DNA of 64,000 nt from Cryptomeria japonica (GCF_030272615.1 NC_081411.1:829112897-829176896); one strand, 5' to 3'. Counted from the stretch's first letter, positions 21,402-34,439 are shown. The notes: generated by a model not told the origin, from the sequence alone. Numbers and translations: made by a program.

Positions 21402-23244
21402 TTACAAATACTTGAAGATGTCAGCAAAAAGGGTCTTCAAAGATCTTAGGTGAGTGACCCACCCACTCTTCAAGTTATCCAAAACTGTAATGAATGCACT
21501 TAATATAGTTGCATGAATCTCTACTTCCTTCAGATCAGATGACACAGGTTGAGCCATCGCCTTCATGCAATATACCTTATTGCTTAACATGGTGTCCAAC
21601 TGAGGAGCAATTAAGTTCCAAAGTTCACCAATTCTCCTCAAAATCTTGTCCTTCTCCGTATTGAGGCTTGAGATTTGATCAGTTAGAGCCATTACCTATT
21701 CTTCAATGCTTCTGGTGAGAGTTGTTTTTGAGTCAAAAGATTGTGAAATGCTAGCTAGCTTACGTTGAAAGATACTTATTTTCTTGTCTATATCAATAGT
21801 GAACTTTGGTAAAACTAGACAAGACATATATTTTACTGCCTTTTTTCAAAGCCTCAGAGATAGTTTGCAAACCTTGATTCAATCTAACTCAGTCATCCTC
21901 AGTCATCTTCTGGAAGGTTTTCATTCTGACCTCTTTGAATCTATCCAAAACTCGCTTTGTAGTGGACTTTTCTAATGACTCAAAATTTTTATTTAGATTG
22001 TTAACTAATTGAAACAATTTACCAGAGGGGTTAATAGTTGGATCTAGCTTTACTTTCGGTACAACTTTCTGCAAAACTTCAACAGTAATTTGAATAAGTT
22101 TTCTATCCTCACTCTCTGGCTTAACTAGGTCTTGATTGGCTTGGACCTGAACCATTGCTGCTAGCATTAGATTCTCTGTGGAAGACATATTCCCAATATC
22201 TAATGACCCATCAAAATTTATTGATATATGGGGTAGGGTCTTAACCTGAGGTGAGTCAATTTTTGGAGCATCAACAAATTTCTTACCCTTGTCTACCTCA
22301 ATAGTCTTCTCATGCACTGGAGCCTGCATAGATTCTCCTTTCTCTCCCTCTATTGCATCGGTGTTTCCACTTAGTGCAACTTTGACCATTGGAACCTCAC
22401 CGACTGTATCAATAGTTTTAGCTATCAGAGGATTCTTACTTATATCTACATCAAGAGATTGATCTTTTGTATGTCCCTCAGCTTAAGTTTCATCCTTTTG
22501 ATCACCAGAGACACCTGCCCAAGCTACTGGATGAGAGGTCTCATCTTTCTGAGCACCATTATTTTACAAAGGGTTACTCATGATGATCTTCTTCTAGATA
22601 TTCTCTATTTCCTTTCTTACCTCTTCCACATGGTCAATTATCAACCTATTTACCCTATTTCAGCTCCTAAATTATTTCTTGTTAGCTTCCTCAATGAGCT
22701 TATGCACCTCATCTTGGGTAATACAAGTGCAAACATTGATTAGCTCTCTCTCCTTCATTTCTCTATCTGCCTTTTGAGCTATCAATCTCCTTGAATCAAT
22801 GATACTGTACAAGACTTTTGGGATGTTGTGCTCAAGCTCAACTAGAGATTTACTGAAGTTATGCAAATGCAAAACAATTACATCCTCAACTTATCTCTAC
22901 TCATCCTTATTCAAATTTTCATAACATGCATAAATATTTTTCAAATTTTCATCAACAACTATTTGATCAACTAATTGTCCTGTTGATAGAGGAGGAACAA
23001 AAATATATGTACCTTTTACTTTTCCAGATTCAATAGCTTCATCAAGCTATGACCTCACCTTCCTCCCTCTCTTAGGCCTATTAGTTGGTGTTGGTTCAAA
23101 TTTGGCCTTCTTTCTTGGTTCAACACTACCGGGTTGTGGTTTCTTAACCACTCTTACAATTTCTCCCTTTGACTTGGCTTTGACTGCTTCTTCCTCTAAC
23201 TCAATGTTAGAAGCAACTAGAGATATTGTGACATATGTCCTCAT
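21402..23244 (-). pseudogene. C ORF2 remnant: related to the middle and tail of A/B ORF2
   Basis: Broken minus-strand frames. Around 23244-23047 there is a basic Lys/Pro/Arg-rich linker. Around 22990-22672 the pattern LKNIYACYENL, VIVLHLHNFSK, VLYSIIDSRR and ITQDEVHKLIEEAN lines up with the conserved helical segment of A and B ORF2. 22389-21889 is a separate frame (disordered then helical), and 21692-21402 is a helical tail with LIAPQLD, like APKLD in A. The conserved globular N-terminal domain of A and B is not seen. Several frameshifts occur. Confidence 0.6.
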
Positions 23245-23256
23245 AGGATTTTCCTT

Positions 23257-24062
23257 TTATTTTAGGACACCTTTTTTGGAGGGGCTCAGACCTTCTGATT
23301 GCATAACAAAAAAAATGAAAAACTTGGTCTCCTTTGGTTTAGCTTTGAAGAATACTAGTTCACCCTTAGGCTTCTTGGTTTCCTCTTTAGCCTTTATCGT
23401 TGCATGTTTTTCTCTAGCTTGCTTCACCTCCTCTCGGGTGAATCCCATCTTTACTACCACTTCCTCAACCATCTTAGAGACTTTCCTCTTCCTTGTAGGT
23501 GTAGTAAATTTCTTATGAAGCTCCATGTCCTTGCATGTCCTTTCCATTTCTCTGACTTTCCAACATCTCATCAAGCCTTTTTGAGCTAGCTTTGAATTTG
23601 TCTTTGTAATCATTAGCAATAGAAAGTTCATCTCTTAAGGCAACAATATGTCTTTTAAGTTCTTGACCATTATTTCTTGATTGTGTCAACTCAAGCTTCA
23701 ACTGATCGTTCTCATAGGTAAGCCTGAAGAATTCATCAACTCTTTCCTTCAATGATTGTGTTAGATTCTCTTCATTTTTTCTTCTGGTCCTCAATCTCCT
23801 TAGTCACCCTCATCACAATGGCTTGCATCTCATTCTTCAATGCGTCATTCTCTCTCTTAAGCTTGTCAACTTCATCAACTGTACCCTGATTTTCCATGAT
23901 TTGATATTCTTTCTCCTTCAGCTTGTCCATTAATTCTTTCCTCTTATCTCTTGAAGTGTTCACTTGATCCTTCAAGACATTGATGAAATCATTAGCAACA
24001 TTCAAGTTTCTTTTCAAGGAACTGATCTCATTTCTTGTTGCATCAAGATCCTCAAGTGCCAC
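23257..24062 (-). pseudogene. C ORF1 remnant: coiled-coil protein without zinc knuckles
   Basis: The minus-strand frame 24062-23772, then 23794-23513 after a frameshift, encodes Lys/Glu/Leu/Asn heptad-rich sequence matching the coiled coil of A and B in layout (KRENDALKNEMQAIVMRVTK; TYENDQLKLELTQSRN). After the coil, 23520-23257 is Lys/Glu-rich with no CCHC motif. The upstream start is unclear: the region between the primer site and 24062 has stops. Either the knuckles were deleted or this subfamily never had them. Confidence 0.6.
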
Positions 24063-24145
24063 ACTGAGCTATCTCTGAAAACCAGAATCTATTGATTCAA
24101 TCTCCTAGAACTTCCTAAAGTGGTTAAGCTTCCTTAGAGGAACTA

Positions 24146-24160
24146 GGCTCTGATACCAAT
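24146..24160 (-). promoter_or_regulatory. Primer binding site of C
   Basis: Minus strand ATTGGTATCAGAGCC, next to the 5' LTR at 24161. Confidence 0.85.
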
Positions 24161-25081
24161 TGTTGGAATCAAGGATCATTAAGAGGGGGGGTGAATTAGT
24201 GATCTACCGGTACACAAATCTTCTGTGTTATTCTTAAACCACCAAAAGCATAAACATGAAACTGAAATTCATAAACACAAAGAAATCATCCACAAGATCA
24301 TAACACTAAGATCTTTATGTGGAAATCCAAATGGAAAAAACCACAGTGGGATTTGAACCCATAATATTATTCCACTATGGCCAGTAGTAAAGCTGTATTA
24401 CAAATGGGAATGCACCAACATTTAGGCACACTGCCTAGAGCTCACTACTCAAATATAGTAAGGGCTACAACCCAAGAAGGCTCACTGCCTTACAAAACAT
24501 AAACATAGATGAATTACAATGAATGAACTCTTAAATAACATTAATCTATGCTTGGATGAGTTTCGTTTAAGTGCAGATGATCCGCTGTCTTCAAATTGTC
24601 TTTTTGCTCTGCTCTGCTATGTTCTCCTCACCAGATCAACAAAGATCAAAAGTATGCAAGAGAAAATATGCTCAATTGACACAAAATAGATCACCTCATG
24701 TACTACTCACAAAAAATTGTTATCCGCACACACCCAAAATAATCTTTTACAAGCCGGCTTCCAAAGATATGAGAATATGTAACGTGTCATTGCAAGTTGA
24801 CTTGAATCGAAATAAAAAATTAGTACCGGATCAAAAACATATGAACACACACTTCTTATAGGCCCCACATAACTTCTAAACACATTTACCAATCATTGAA
24901 ATCACCGGAATGGTTCCAGACAAAAAATGCTCAGACCAATCCTAAAATACTGGTTAACTAGCTATTGATTAAGAAGAATTATGACTACCGTATCAAATTT
25001 CTTTGAAAATTTTCCATCAATGACAACCCTAAATCTATAATCAAGCTTCATAATGCACTAGATGAGTGTCAATTGCCAACA
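24161..25081 (-). repeat. 5' LTR of C
   Basis: 921 bp, TGTTGGAATC to ATTGCCAACA in plus-strand reading, followed by the target copy CTGAT (25082-25086). Confidence 0.85.
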
Positions 25082-28000
25082 CTGATATCCTTCAACATTT
25101 GCTTCATCCAAACTACCTGAGTGCAACTACTAGCAACAACAATGTACTCAACTTCAGTAGTAGATAAGGACATTGAATCCCATTTCTTACTAGCCCATGA
25201 GACCCATTTCTTAACTAAAAAGAAAGTACCACAGAAGGTACTCTTTCGGTCATCAACATCACCAGCCCAATCAACATTAGTGTAAGAACATAACATGAAA
25301 TCATCATTCCTCAGATACCACAAGCCATAATCCACAGTTCCCTTCAAGTATGTGAATATTCTCTTTGCAACAGTGACATGACTCTTTTTCGGATCAACTT
25401 GATATCTAGCAGCCATGCACACAACATGCATAATGCCCAACCTAGTCTGAGTAAGATATAGCAGTCCACCAACCATAGATTTGTACAAACTCTGATTAGC
25501 TTTTAGAGATTCATCATTCTTCGATAATTTGCAGCGAGTCAACATAGGAGTTCCAACTGGTTTGGAGTCATCTAACCTAAACTTCTTCAACAATTCCTTC
25601 ACATATTTAGTTTGAGATATAAAAATACCTTTTCCAGTCTATGAAATCTGCAAACCTAAGAAAAATTTCATCTCTCCTATCATAGACATCTCAAATTCTT
25701 TTTGCATATCACCAACAAACTTCATGCTCAAGTCATCAGCTCCTCCAAAGGTAATATCATCAACAAAGACTTTAACAATCAAGATGTTATCATTCTCAAT
25801 CTTAAAATACAAATTACTATCAATAGTCCCTTTATTAAATCCAAATTTTAACAAATACTTATCCAATCTAGCATACCAGGCTCTAGGGGCTTGTTTCAAT
25901 CCATAAAGAGATTTCTTCAGTTTACATACCATGTCTCCATCATCAGATAGTGAAAATCCATCAGGTTGCTCAATGTAGATTTCTTCCTCAAGATCGCCAT
26001 TCAAAAAAGCTAACTTGACATCCATCTGATATACATTGAAATCTTTATAGGCAGCATATGCAAGCAACAATCTAATAGCTTCAAGTCTGGCTACTGGAGC
26101 AAAAGTCTCCTCATAATCAATCCCTTCTTTTTGTGAATATACTTTGCATGCCATCCTTGCTTTATTTTTGACAACTTCACCAAATTCATTCAATTTATTC
26201 TTGAATACCTATTTAGTACCAATCACATTTTGATCTTTAGGTCTAGGCACAAGTTCCCATGTGTTATTCTTTTCAATCTTATCTAATTTTTCTTCCATAG
26301 CTCTTATCCAATTTTCATCTTTGAAAGCCTCAACAACATATTTAGTTCAACTTTAGAAATCAAATATACCTCTTCAGTAGCTAGCCTTCTTCTAGTCACC
26401 ACACTTTTATTTTTATCACTAATAATCTGATTTTCTGAATGATTCAATATTACATACCTTGGAGTCTTCTGATTGTTCTAATTTTCAAGTTCTTGCACCT
26501 CTCCATCGACAACAACAACATTCGGATTAACTATCTCTACCAGACCATTCTTCTTTGATTCTTCAGATTGAACAAGATTCAGAATAATGTGATGACCATC
26601 ATCATATCTGCAAGCTCTGATTTCTTTTCCAAGGTTCTCATCCACCTTCACATTTGCCCTTTCCACTATCTTTCTTAGTCTCTTATTGTAGCACCAATAG
26701 GATTTTCTCTTTGTTGAATATCCCAAGAAAATTGCTTGATCACTTCTTGCATCAAAATTTCCTATGTCGTCATCTCTCTTGATATAACATTTGCTACAAA
26801 AAATCTTGAAATATCTCACAGTAGGAACATGACCAAACCATAGCTCATAAGGAGTTTTATTGGTATCACCTTTAATATGAACTTGGTTGAATGTGTAAAC
26901 AACAATGCTAATAGCTTCTCTCCAATATATCTTCAAAACATTCCCTTCAATAAGCATAGTCCTTGCAACACCCAAAAAAATCTTGTTCCTCCTTTCAACA
27001 ACTCCATTTTGTTGTGGGGTTCTAGGAGTAGATAATTATTTTCTAATCCCATGCTTCTCACAAAATGAAAATCATCGGAACAAAATTCTCGTCCCCTGTC
27101 AGATCTCAAACATTTCACCTTCAATTTGGACTCAGTCTCAACCTTTTCTTTGAATATCTTGAATTTATCTAATGCTTCAGATTTCTCCTTAAAAAAGACA
27201 ACACACATCATCTTGGAATAATCATCAATTAGCAACATAAAATATCTGTCTCCATGCACACTTCTAACAATTGTAGGTCTACATAGGTCAGTATGCACAA
27301 GATCTAGCAATCCATTAGATGTATATTGCTTTCTTTTGAAAGAAATTCTTGTTTTCTTACCCAATTGACATTCCTTACATATCGGATTAGTAGGCTTAAC
27401 AATCTTAAACAGATCTCTAATAGCTTGTGTGGAACTGATCTTAATCATTGAATCAAAGTTAACATGAAACATTCTCATATGCCACAACCAACTTTCATCA
27501 ATCTGAGCAATCAAACAACTTTTCTCACTAGCATTCAAATGATAAATATTACCTTCAGTCTTAGTTCCAGATGCAATCTTTATACCAGAGGCATTTAGGA
27601 TCTTTCATTTACTATTCTTGAATTGTAAATCATAACCTTTGTCAACCATTTATCCAACACTCAAAAGATTATGCTTCAAACCTTCAACATACAAAACATC
27701 ATCAGTATTATGCTTACCATCAAAAGAAATAGAACTTCTACCATGGATCACACAGGCTTTGTCATCTCCAAATCTCACTATTCCACCATCATAACTTTCC
27801 ATACTCACAAATTTTCTTTTATCACCGGTCATATGATGTGAACAACCGCTCTCAATCACCCATTCATCTTTTTCCTCAACTTTAGCAGCTAAAGCTTTCT
27901 CCTCAATAGTGGATCTAGTAGAATCAATAGGTACTGGTCCATCTTCTTTAATGAAAAGAAACACAACTTCATCTCCTTCTTATTCTTCATCTGTAACATC

Positions 28001-28478
28001 TTCATCAACAACATAATAGCAATTCTTCTGATTCTTATATATTTGGTTAGACTTGTAAGGCTTATCATACTTCTCATGCTTCTCATATCTGTCATTCCTA
28101 TCATGCTTGTCAAATTTATCATGTCTATCATACTTAGTCATTCTCTTCGGGCACCTAGAAGAAAAATGTCCTACCTTATTGCAAGAGAAAAATTTCAAGG
28201 GCAATTTTCCATCATACTTACCAACTCCTTTAGGCAATCTCCGAGAAATCAATACTTCAAGCTCATCTAGTTCTCTTTCTTTCTATTACATATCTCTCCT
28301 CTCTTTCCTATCTAGATATTCTGCATTCCTTAGGATCATACTTATGCTTTCCAGACACAAATGCTCTAAATGTTGTCTTAGACTTTCCATGTGATTCACC
28401 AAATTCGCTCAACTCAAATGCAACAATCTTTCCAACCAACATATCTCTTGTTATTGTAGTCACTCCGGATGTCATCAA
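25082..28478 (-). pseudogene. D gag-pol, central part: zinc knuckle, protease, integrase, RT, RNaseH
   Basis: Minus strand, from gag to RNaseH. The gag end (28478-28308) has RDMLVGKIVAFELSEFGES. The knuckle near 28190 reads FFSCNKVGHFSSRC, lacking the first Cys. A His/Asp/Lys-rich repeat follows (28130-28040). The protease box near 27851 reads WVIESGCSHHM, with Glu in place of the catalytic Asp. Integrase (27538-26478) shows WHMRMFH, CKEC, HTDLCRP and a broken core. RT (26193-25639) has [26 protein letters not shown] and VFVDDI. RNaseH (25602-25082) has WAGDVDDRKST and STTEVEY. Frameshifts and stops lie near 27960, 27600, 27000, 26470, 26350 and 25639. F follows upstream, and C cuts the RNaseH at 25082. 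Confidence 0.85.
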
Positions 28479-29139
28479 TGTTAAATTCTGTGAGAAGCAA
28501 GAATTGAGCCAGGATCTAATGTCAGTCATAGATCACATGCAACTCCAAGCAACGGATGATCAAAGATCAAAATAGCTGAATGAAGATAAATTTGATATGA
28601 CAGAAAAATAGAGATAAAGAAGAGAATTTAGAGAAGACTCTCACCGAGCTATCACTTCACTAGTGAAGGTGAGAGTATATTGCTTATTATATAGAAAAAT
28701 AATAGCATATACAACCAAGAGGTGCATTAACTCCCACCTCCATAAAAAGTGGGAGGTTTTACCTACCACCCCATAAAAGGTGGGAGGTTTTTACTTACTT
28801 GGTAAATGTCAAAACATGTGGCATAACCTCCTTACATGAAAACAAAAAAGGAGTTATAAGAGGTGGCACATAAGGCCAAAAGAGGGTGAGAAACCCAACT
28901 ACCCCATAACCCACTTAGGAAATGACAAAATAGTGGTTATGAGAGGTGGCACAACAAGCTAAAAGAGGGTGTGTAACTCAACTACCCATGTGAGGTGGAG
29001 AGTTACACATGTAGCTAATGTATTTCGCCACGTGTCCTCATATTAACCACACCTAATAACCTAAGCAAGCTTAATAATAAATGTGTAGGAAAAATAAATA
29101 CCCCCTAACATAAGGAAAATAAAAAAACCTACACTAACA
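28479..29139 (-). repeat. 3' LTR of F
   Basis: 661 bp. Minus-strand TATA-like CTATATAATA near 28694-28685. GACACGTGGC (29036-29027, minus), a G-box/ABRE-like motif, lies about 340 bp upstream of it. Internal direct repeats share GAGGTGGCACA and AAAAGAGGGTG, and CTCCCAC/GTGGGAG pairs can form small hairpins (28730-28795). Confidence 0.9.
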
Positions 29140-29155
29140 CCCCCCCTTAAGCGTA
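29140..29155 (-). promoter_or_regulatory. Polypurine tract of F
   Basis: The minus strand reads GCTTAAGGGGGGG next to the 3' LTR. It is unlike the AAAGGGGGAGAT tract of the other elements. Confidence 0.7.
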
Positions 29156-29293
29156 GCTTAGGTGGGTGAAAAGATGGGTCCCGACAAATGAGGCCATGTT
29201 AGGTACCCATGTACATAAATATCCCCACCAAAAGAAGAAGCCCCCCCATAAGAGGAATAGACCCCCCTAAATAGAGAGAGAAATAATGAAGGA

Positions 29294-32200
29294 CTAAGAA
29301 GCCCCTCCTGAAGTAGACACCTTTTGCATCCCAAGCAAAGATCGCAAATGAAGGAACTTGCTTTCCGTGAAAGGTTTGGTGAAGATGTCCGCAATTTGCT
29401 CCGATGTAGAACAATACTTAAGATCAATGATGCCTTCCTGAATGAGCTCCCGAATATAGTGCATATGTATCTCAATGTGTTTCATCCTCTGATGATGAAC
29501 TGAATTTCTTGAGATCTGTATAGCACTCTAATTATCACAAAAGATGATGGTAGGCTTTCTAACTGGAATACCAAACTCAGTAAGAATATTTTGAAGCCAA
29601 ATAGCCTCAGTGGTGGCATTGAATGCCCCTCGATACTCGGCCTCTGTCGATGAAAGAGCAATTGCAGACTGCTTCTTGCTCGACCAACAAACTGGACCAG
29701 AACCAAGTGAGAAGCAATACCCAGAAGTAGACTTGCGATCCTGAGAATCACCTGCCCAATCTGAATCCATATATCCTACCAAGTCAATATCCACACCTGC
29801 TACATACTGAATTCCATAATTGTGAGTACCCTGAATGTAGTGGAGGATCCACTTAGCTACTTTCCAATGCAACTCATGTGGCTCCTGCATGAATCTAGAG
29901 ACCATGCCCACAGCATAAGAAATGTCGGGTCTCGTATGAGTCAAATAAATGAGGCTTCCAACAAGCTGTCGATATAAAGTGCCATCAACCAAGGGTGAAG
30001 AGCACTTAGCCTCAAGTTTGACCCCTGACAAAAATGGAGTAGGTGCAGGCTTACAATTAGCCATGTGAAATCTGGAGAGCATATCAAGTGCATACCTGGG
30101 TTGTCCAAGGAAGATTCCTGAAGATGATTGAGTGATCTCAATTCCCAAGAAGTAATGCAGAAGACCCAAGTCTGACATCAAAAATCTATCATGTAGAGCA
30201 ATTTTCATTGCTTTGATGGTGGATGAGTGACTCCCTGTGAGTAACAAGTCATCAACATAGAGAACCAGAAATGTGAGAGTTTCATCCTATTGCAGAATGT
30301 ATACGTTTGGATCAGAATAGCACCGAGTGAAACCAACTGTCAGAAGGAATGAGTCCATCTTGGCATACCAAGCTCGAGGAGCCTATTTGAGGCCATAGAG
30401 AGACTTTCGAAGTCGACACACAAGTGAAGGATCCTGAACAAACCCCTGTGGTTGCTCCATGTAGATTTCCTCCTGAAGGTCACCATGAAGAAATGCACTC
30501 TTCATATCCATCTGATGAACTTCCCAATGATGCGCTGCAGCTATAGCAAGAACAAGTCGGATGGAATTCATCTTAGCAACTGGAGCAAAAGTCTCAGAGT
30601 AATCAACCCCTGGAACTTGGGAAAAACCTTTTGCTACCAAGCGAGCCTTATACTTATCAACCGACCCATCCATTGCAAATTTTGTTCGATAGATCAACTT
30701 GCATCGAACAAGTTTCCTTCCCTTAGGAAGAGGAACTAAATCCCATGTGTGATTCCTTTCCAAGGAATTGAACTCTTCTTGCATTGCAGCATCCCACTTA
30801 GGAACACCTGAAGCTTCTTGAAAGGACTGTGGATCAGAAGCTGAAGCAATGAATAGATGTGGAGCTTGCTGAAATTGTGACCTTGTTCTTCTATTATCTA
30901 ATGGATCACCAAGCCAATCTCCTGCTGGCTCAAATGTTTGTCGAGCCCAAAGAGGCACTGAGGCTAGAGAGTCTGGGGGAGAATCATCAACCTCTGAATG
31001 ATGACTATGAGAGGAATGTGAATCCTCATCATCATTATCACCATCTAAAGTAGAGGAAGAAGACTCCTCATCAAGATTAGGAGGATTAAGATCCTCTGAA
31101 GAACTATCATCATAATTCAATTTCTCCAATGTGATAGTGGATGGAGAAGTGGTATGAGAAGAACTAGAAGAACTCTCCTCAAAATGAACACTCCTCTCAA
31201 TGAACAACTCATGAGTAGTGGGATGGAGAAGCCTATACCCTTTGACATCATCTGGATATCCAACAAATATGCAAGGCTTACTCTGCGGATCCATAGCCTT
31301 GCATTTTTTAGTTGGAATGTGGGCCTATGCAAGAGAACCAAACACTCTAAAGTGCTTAACTGTGGGTTTTCGACCAGTCCAAGCTTGAAAGGGAGTTACC
31401 CCCTTCACAACTTTATGAGGAACTCGGTTCTGGATGTAACACGCACAGTTGATGGCCTCTGCCCAATACTGAGGTGCCAAAGACTTGGAGTGAATCATAC
31501 AATTATCCATCTCCTTCAAGGACCTATTCTTTCATTCTGCTACACCATTTTGTTGAGGACTATATGGAACTGTGTGGTGCATGTTGATACCTTCTGAAGC
31601 ACAAAACTATTCAAATTGATTATTAACATATTCACCCCCATTATCTGTACACAGAATATTGATGAACTTCCCAGATTGTTTCTCTTCAAAAGCTTTGAAA
31701 TCTAGAAAATTTTCAAAGACTTCAGCCTTTTGTTTGAGAAAGTAAACCCATGTATATCTGGAAAAGTCATCAATAAATGTCAAGACATATCTAGCCTTGC
31801 TGAAAGATGGTTGTGGAAATGGTCCTGCCAAGTCACTATGTACCAACTCCAATAGTTGTGTAGCTCTCCAAGCTTTACCTTTATCATACTTCTCCTCTGG
31901 ATGCTTACCAAGAATGCACCCCTGGCAAACTCCATCAGAAAATCGAATAGAAGGCAACCCTAAAACCATTTCTTGTTGACTGAGTTGTTGCAAGTAACGG
32001 TAGTTCAAGTGGCCAAACCGTTGATGCCACAAACAACTCACCTCATCTGCATGAGTGAGTAAAACTATCGAAGGAGAGTCACGAACAAAGTGAGAAAACT
32101 GATATAATCTAGAATGATGATCTTCTTTTCCCACAGCAACAATAGACCCATTATGCATTTGGTGTGAACTCAACTCGCTTGCCAGAACCAGTGTGAGTGA

Positions 32201-33398
32201 TCTGATAAACAGATAGGAGATTAGTTGATAAAGATGGAACATAAAGGACATCTTGAAATGTTCCTTCACCCACATCAATAGACCCTCTCCCATGCACTTC
32301 AACAGGAGTGTCATCACCCATTAGGATGGAAGGCATAGAACATGGCTCTAAAGATGTGAAATCATCTTTTGAAGAAGCCATGTGGTGTGAAGCACCCGAG
32401 TCAATTATCCAAGAATTTGGTTGTGAAGCAATAGCAACTAGGGCCTTACCCTTTCCTTTCCCCTTACTCTTATCTATGCCCTTAGAAGATCCTTCTGATG
32501 AACTCTGTTTGACTGAATCAGGAACCTTGATATTATTCTTTTCAAGAAGATTTGAAAGGTGATCAATTTGTTTCTTTAAACACTTATGTTCATCATGACC
32601 AGGCCTCTTTCAATAAGAACACTTGACCTTCTCCTTCTTATGTTGTTCACCTTTTGATGAAGAGGTCTCATTGTCTGCTTTTGAAGTAGCAGATTTCTGA
32701 TCTTTCTTCTTCTCTCCTTGGTTCTTTTGTTTCTTATCTTGCTTACTAGACCCTTTCTATTCTTTTGTGCCTTGATTTACAACTAAGGCATGTGACTTAG
32801 AGGGCTTTATTGTACCCATTTGAACCAATTTTTCCTTCTCCCTAGTGAGTTCTGCAGCAAAATCATCTAAAGAAGGCATTTTGAATGTGGTACCTAGGGC
32901 ACATTTGGTAGCATAGAATGTAGAAACAAACACTGAATAGTTAGGACCATGCTTAGAAAAAATACTCAAGATCAGTTGCTTATCATCTTTCTTAGTTCTA
33001 CACTGTTCCAACTGCAATCTTATAGACTTAAGTTTAGTGAAGAAGTCTTGTATAGTATCAAAATTGGTTGGATTCAACCCTATGAGTTCATTCTCCAATT
33101 GATGACCTCTTAGTTCATCCTGCTTACCAAAGAGGTTTCCCAAAGTAGTCCATACTACATTTGGTGTAGTAGCAGATTCAATGTGAAAAAGAAGGTTAGG
33201 AGAGACTGACATGTACAATGTACCAAAAGCTTCATCATATTTATTAAGCCATTTAAACTTTTCTGGAGCATCTTGAGGTTCAGTTTCAAGTCCCATAGTA
33301 ACACGATGATATCCATGTCTTTTCAGATATATTATCATCTTAGATTTCCATTCAAAGTAATTTTATGGTGTTAAAAGTGGAACTGTAGATGCATCCAT
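29294..33398 (-). pseudogene. F gag-pol polyprotein, full domain set with point stops and one frameshift
   Basis: The ATG at 33398-33396 starts gag (33398-32600), with the typical copia gag layout of a W-rich start, NELIGL and DDFAAELTREKEK, then a Lys-rich linker and a CX2C knuckle whose second Cys codon is now TGA (near 32612). Protease near 32410 has WIIDSGASHHM with catalytic Asp kept. A small deletion near 32170 shifts frame. Integrase (about 32100-31300) keeps HQRFGH, CQGC, HSDLAGP, TDNGGEY and the PQQNGVAE segment. RT (30780-29950) has KARLVAKGFSQ, QMDMKSAFLHGDL and LYVDDLLL. RNaseH (29850-29294) has DSDWAGD, STEAEY and ADIFTKPF. Stops include those before NYFEW, after KE (32757), after QFE, after VAE, after SLA, before APRAW and before SAIQ. 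Most fit CAG/CAA/CGA becoming a stop. Confidence 0.9.
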
Positions 33399-34425
33399 GA
33401 TAGCAGAAAAGAAGATTGCAAAGAGTCAAGAAGAGTGCAAGAAAGAAGACACAAGAGACACCCCTTTCCACTAGTCTTTGAAATCAGCCCCCCCAAATAT
33501 TACAAGCTTGGCACTTTATAATTAGTGCATTTACAAGGCTTTTATCAGATTACAATACTTTCTAAGGCTTTAATGGCCAAAATAGAAAGTTTAAATACAT
33601 ATAAATTTAACACAAAATCTGAAAAAATTAGCCTTATAGCTGCTCAATGTATCTTAATACCTTTCCAACAACTATTCGTTTTTGTAAAATAGAGTTGTGA
33701 GAAGAAAGATATGATCTATAGAAGGGAAAAAAAACATGCAGCTGATTCAACCTACAATATCTAACAAAGAAGGGTAGAATATTTCAATAAGACCTGCAAT
33801 TATGAAGAGTGCTCATTTCCAGCTTTCCATCAAGTACTCATTTGCAAAAAACTGACATCCGAAGCAAAAGTTATGCAACTTTTAAGAAAGATTGCTGAAT
33901 TTTCCTGATAGAAAAACAGCTTAAGCCTTGTTGAAACTCGATTTCTGCAAAAATTATTAATTTTCTAGAAAAACCCTCCAAAACCCAGAATTTTTTCGAT
34001 ACTGGGAACAAAACCCAGAAATATTTTTTTTTTTCTGAAAATGAACAGAGGTTAGAACACTAGGGCCGAAATGAAAATAGCTCTAGTAAAATATTTCACT
34101 CTGATTTTTTTTACTGTGTTCTCCAAACTCTGAATTTGGTGAAATAAAAGTCACTTATGATTTTCACAAGCCTTCTGGACACTCTGGAAATGCTAAAGAA
34201 GCCTCCAATATTACCAAAAATGCTGCAATCACCCAGATCTCAAAGAACACATATATAAAACCAGATTTAACTAGAAGCTTATTTTCCTTTAAACTGTTCT
34301 GATTCTCTAGATCACATGAAAATGCAGGAGAAGAGCATACTTGGTTTTTAAGAAAAATAATAGCTATCTAACAATCTCAAATCTTTCAAATAAATCAGAA
34401 AAACAATGAGCTATACCAGACAACA
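33399..34425 (-). other. Leader of F between primer site and gag
   Basis: About 1 kb with no credible frame on either strand. It contains A-run-rich text and the palindrome-free segment seen only here. Unusually long for a copia leader. Confidence 0.6.
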
Positions 34426-34439
34426 CGGCTCTGATACCA
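34426..34439 (-). promoter_or_regulatory. Primer binding site of F
   Basis: The minus strand reads ATGGTATCAGAGCC adjoining the LTR at 34440. Confidence 0.85.

Larger units (their letters stand above)
7163..25081 (-). mobile_element. Element C: pol-less LTR element inserted in D
   Basis: LTRs at 7163-8119 and 24161-25081 bound it, flanked by a perfect 5-bp duplication CTGAT. Without A it is about 4.9 kb. Coding remnants (21402-24062) show an ORF1 coiled coil and part of ORF2 related to A and B, with no pol. It is split by A at 8230-21266 in its 3' untranslated region. Confidence 0.85.
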
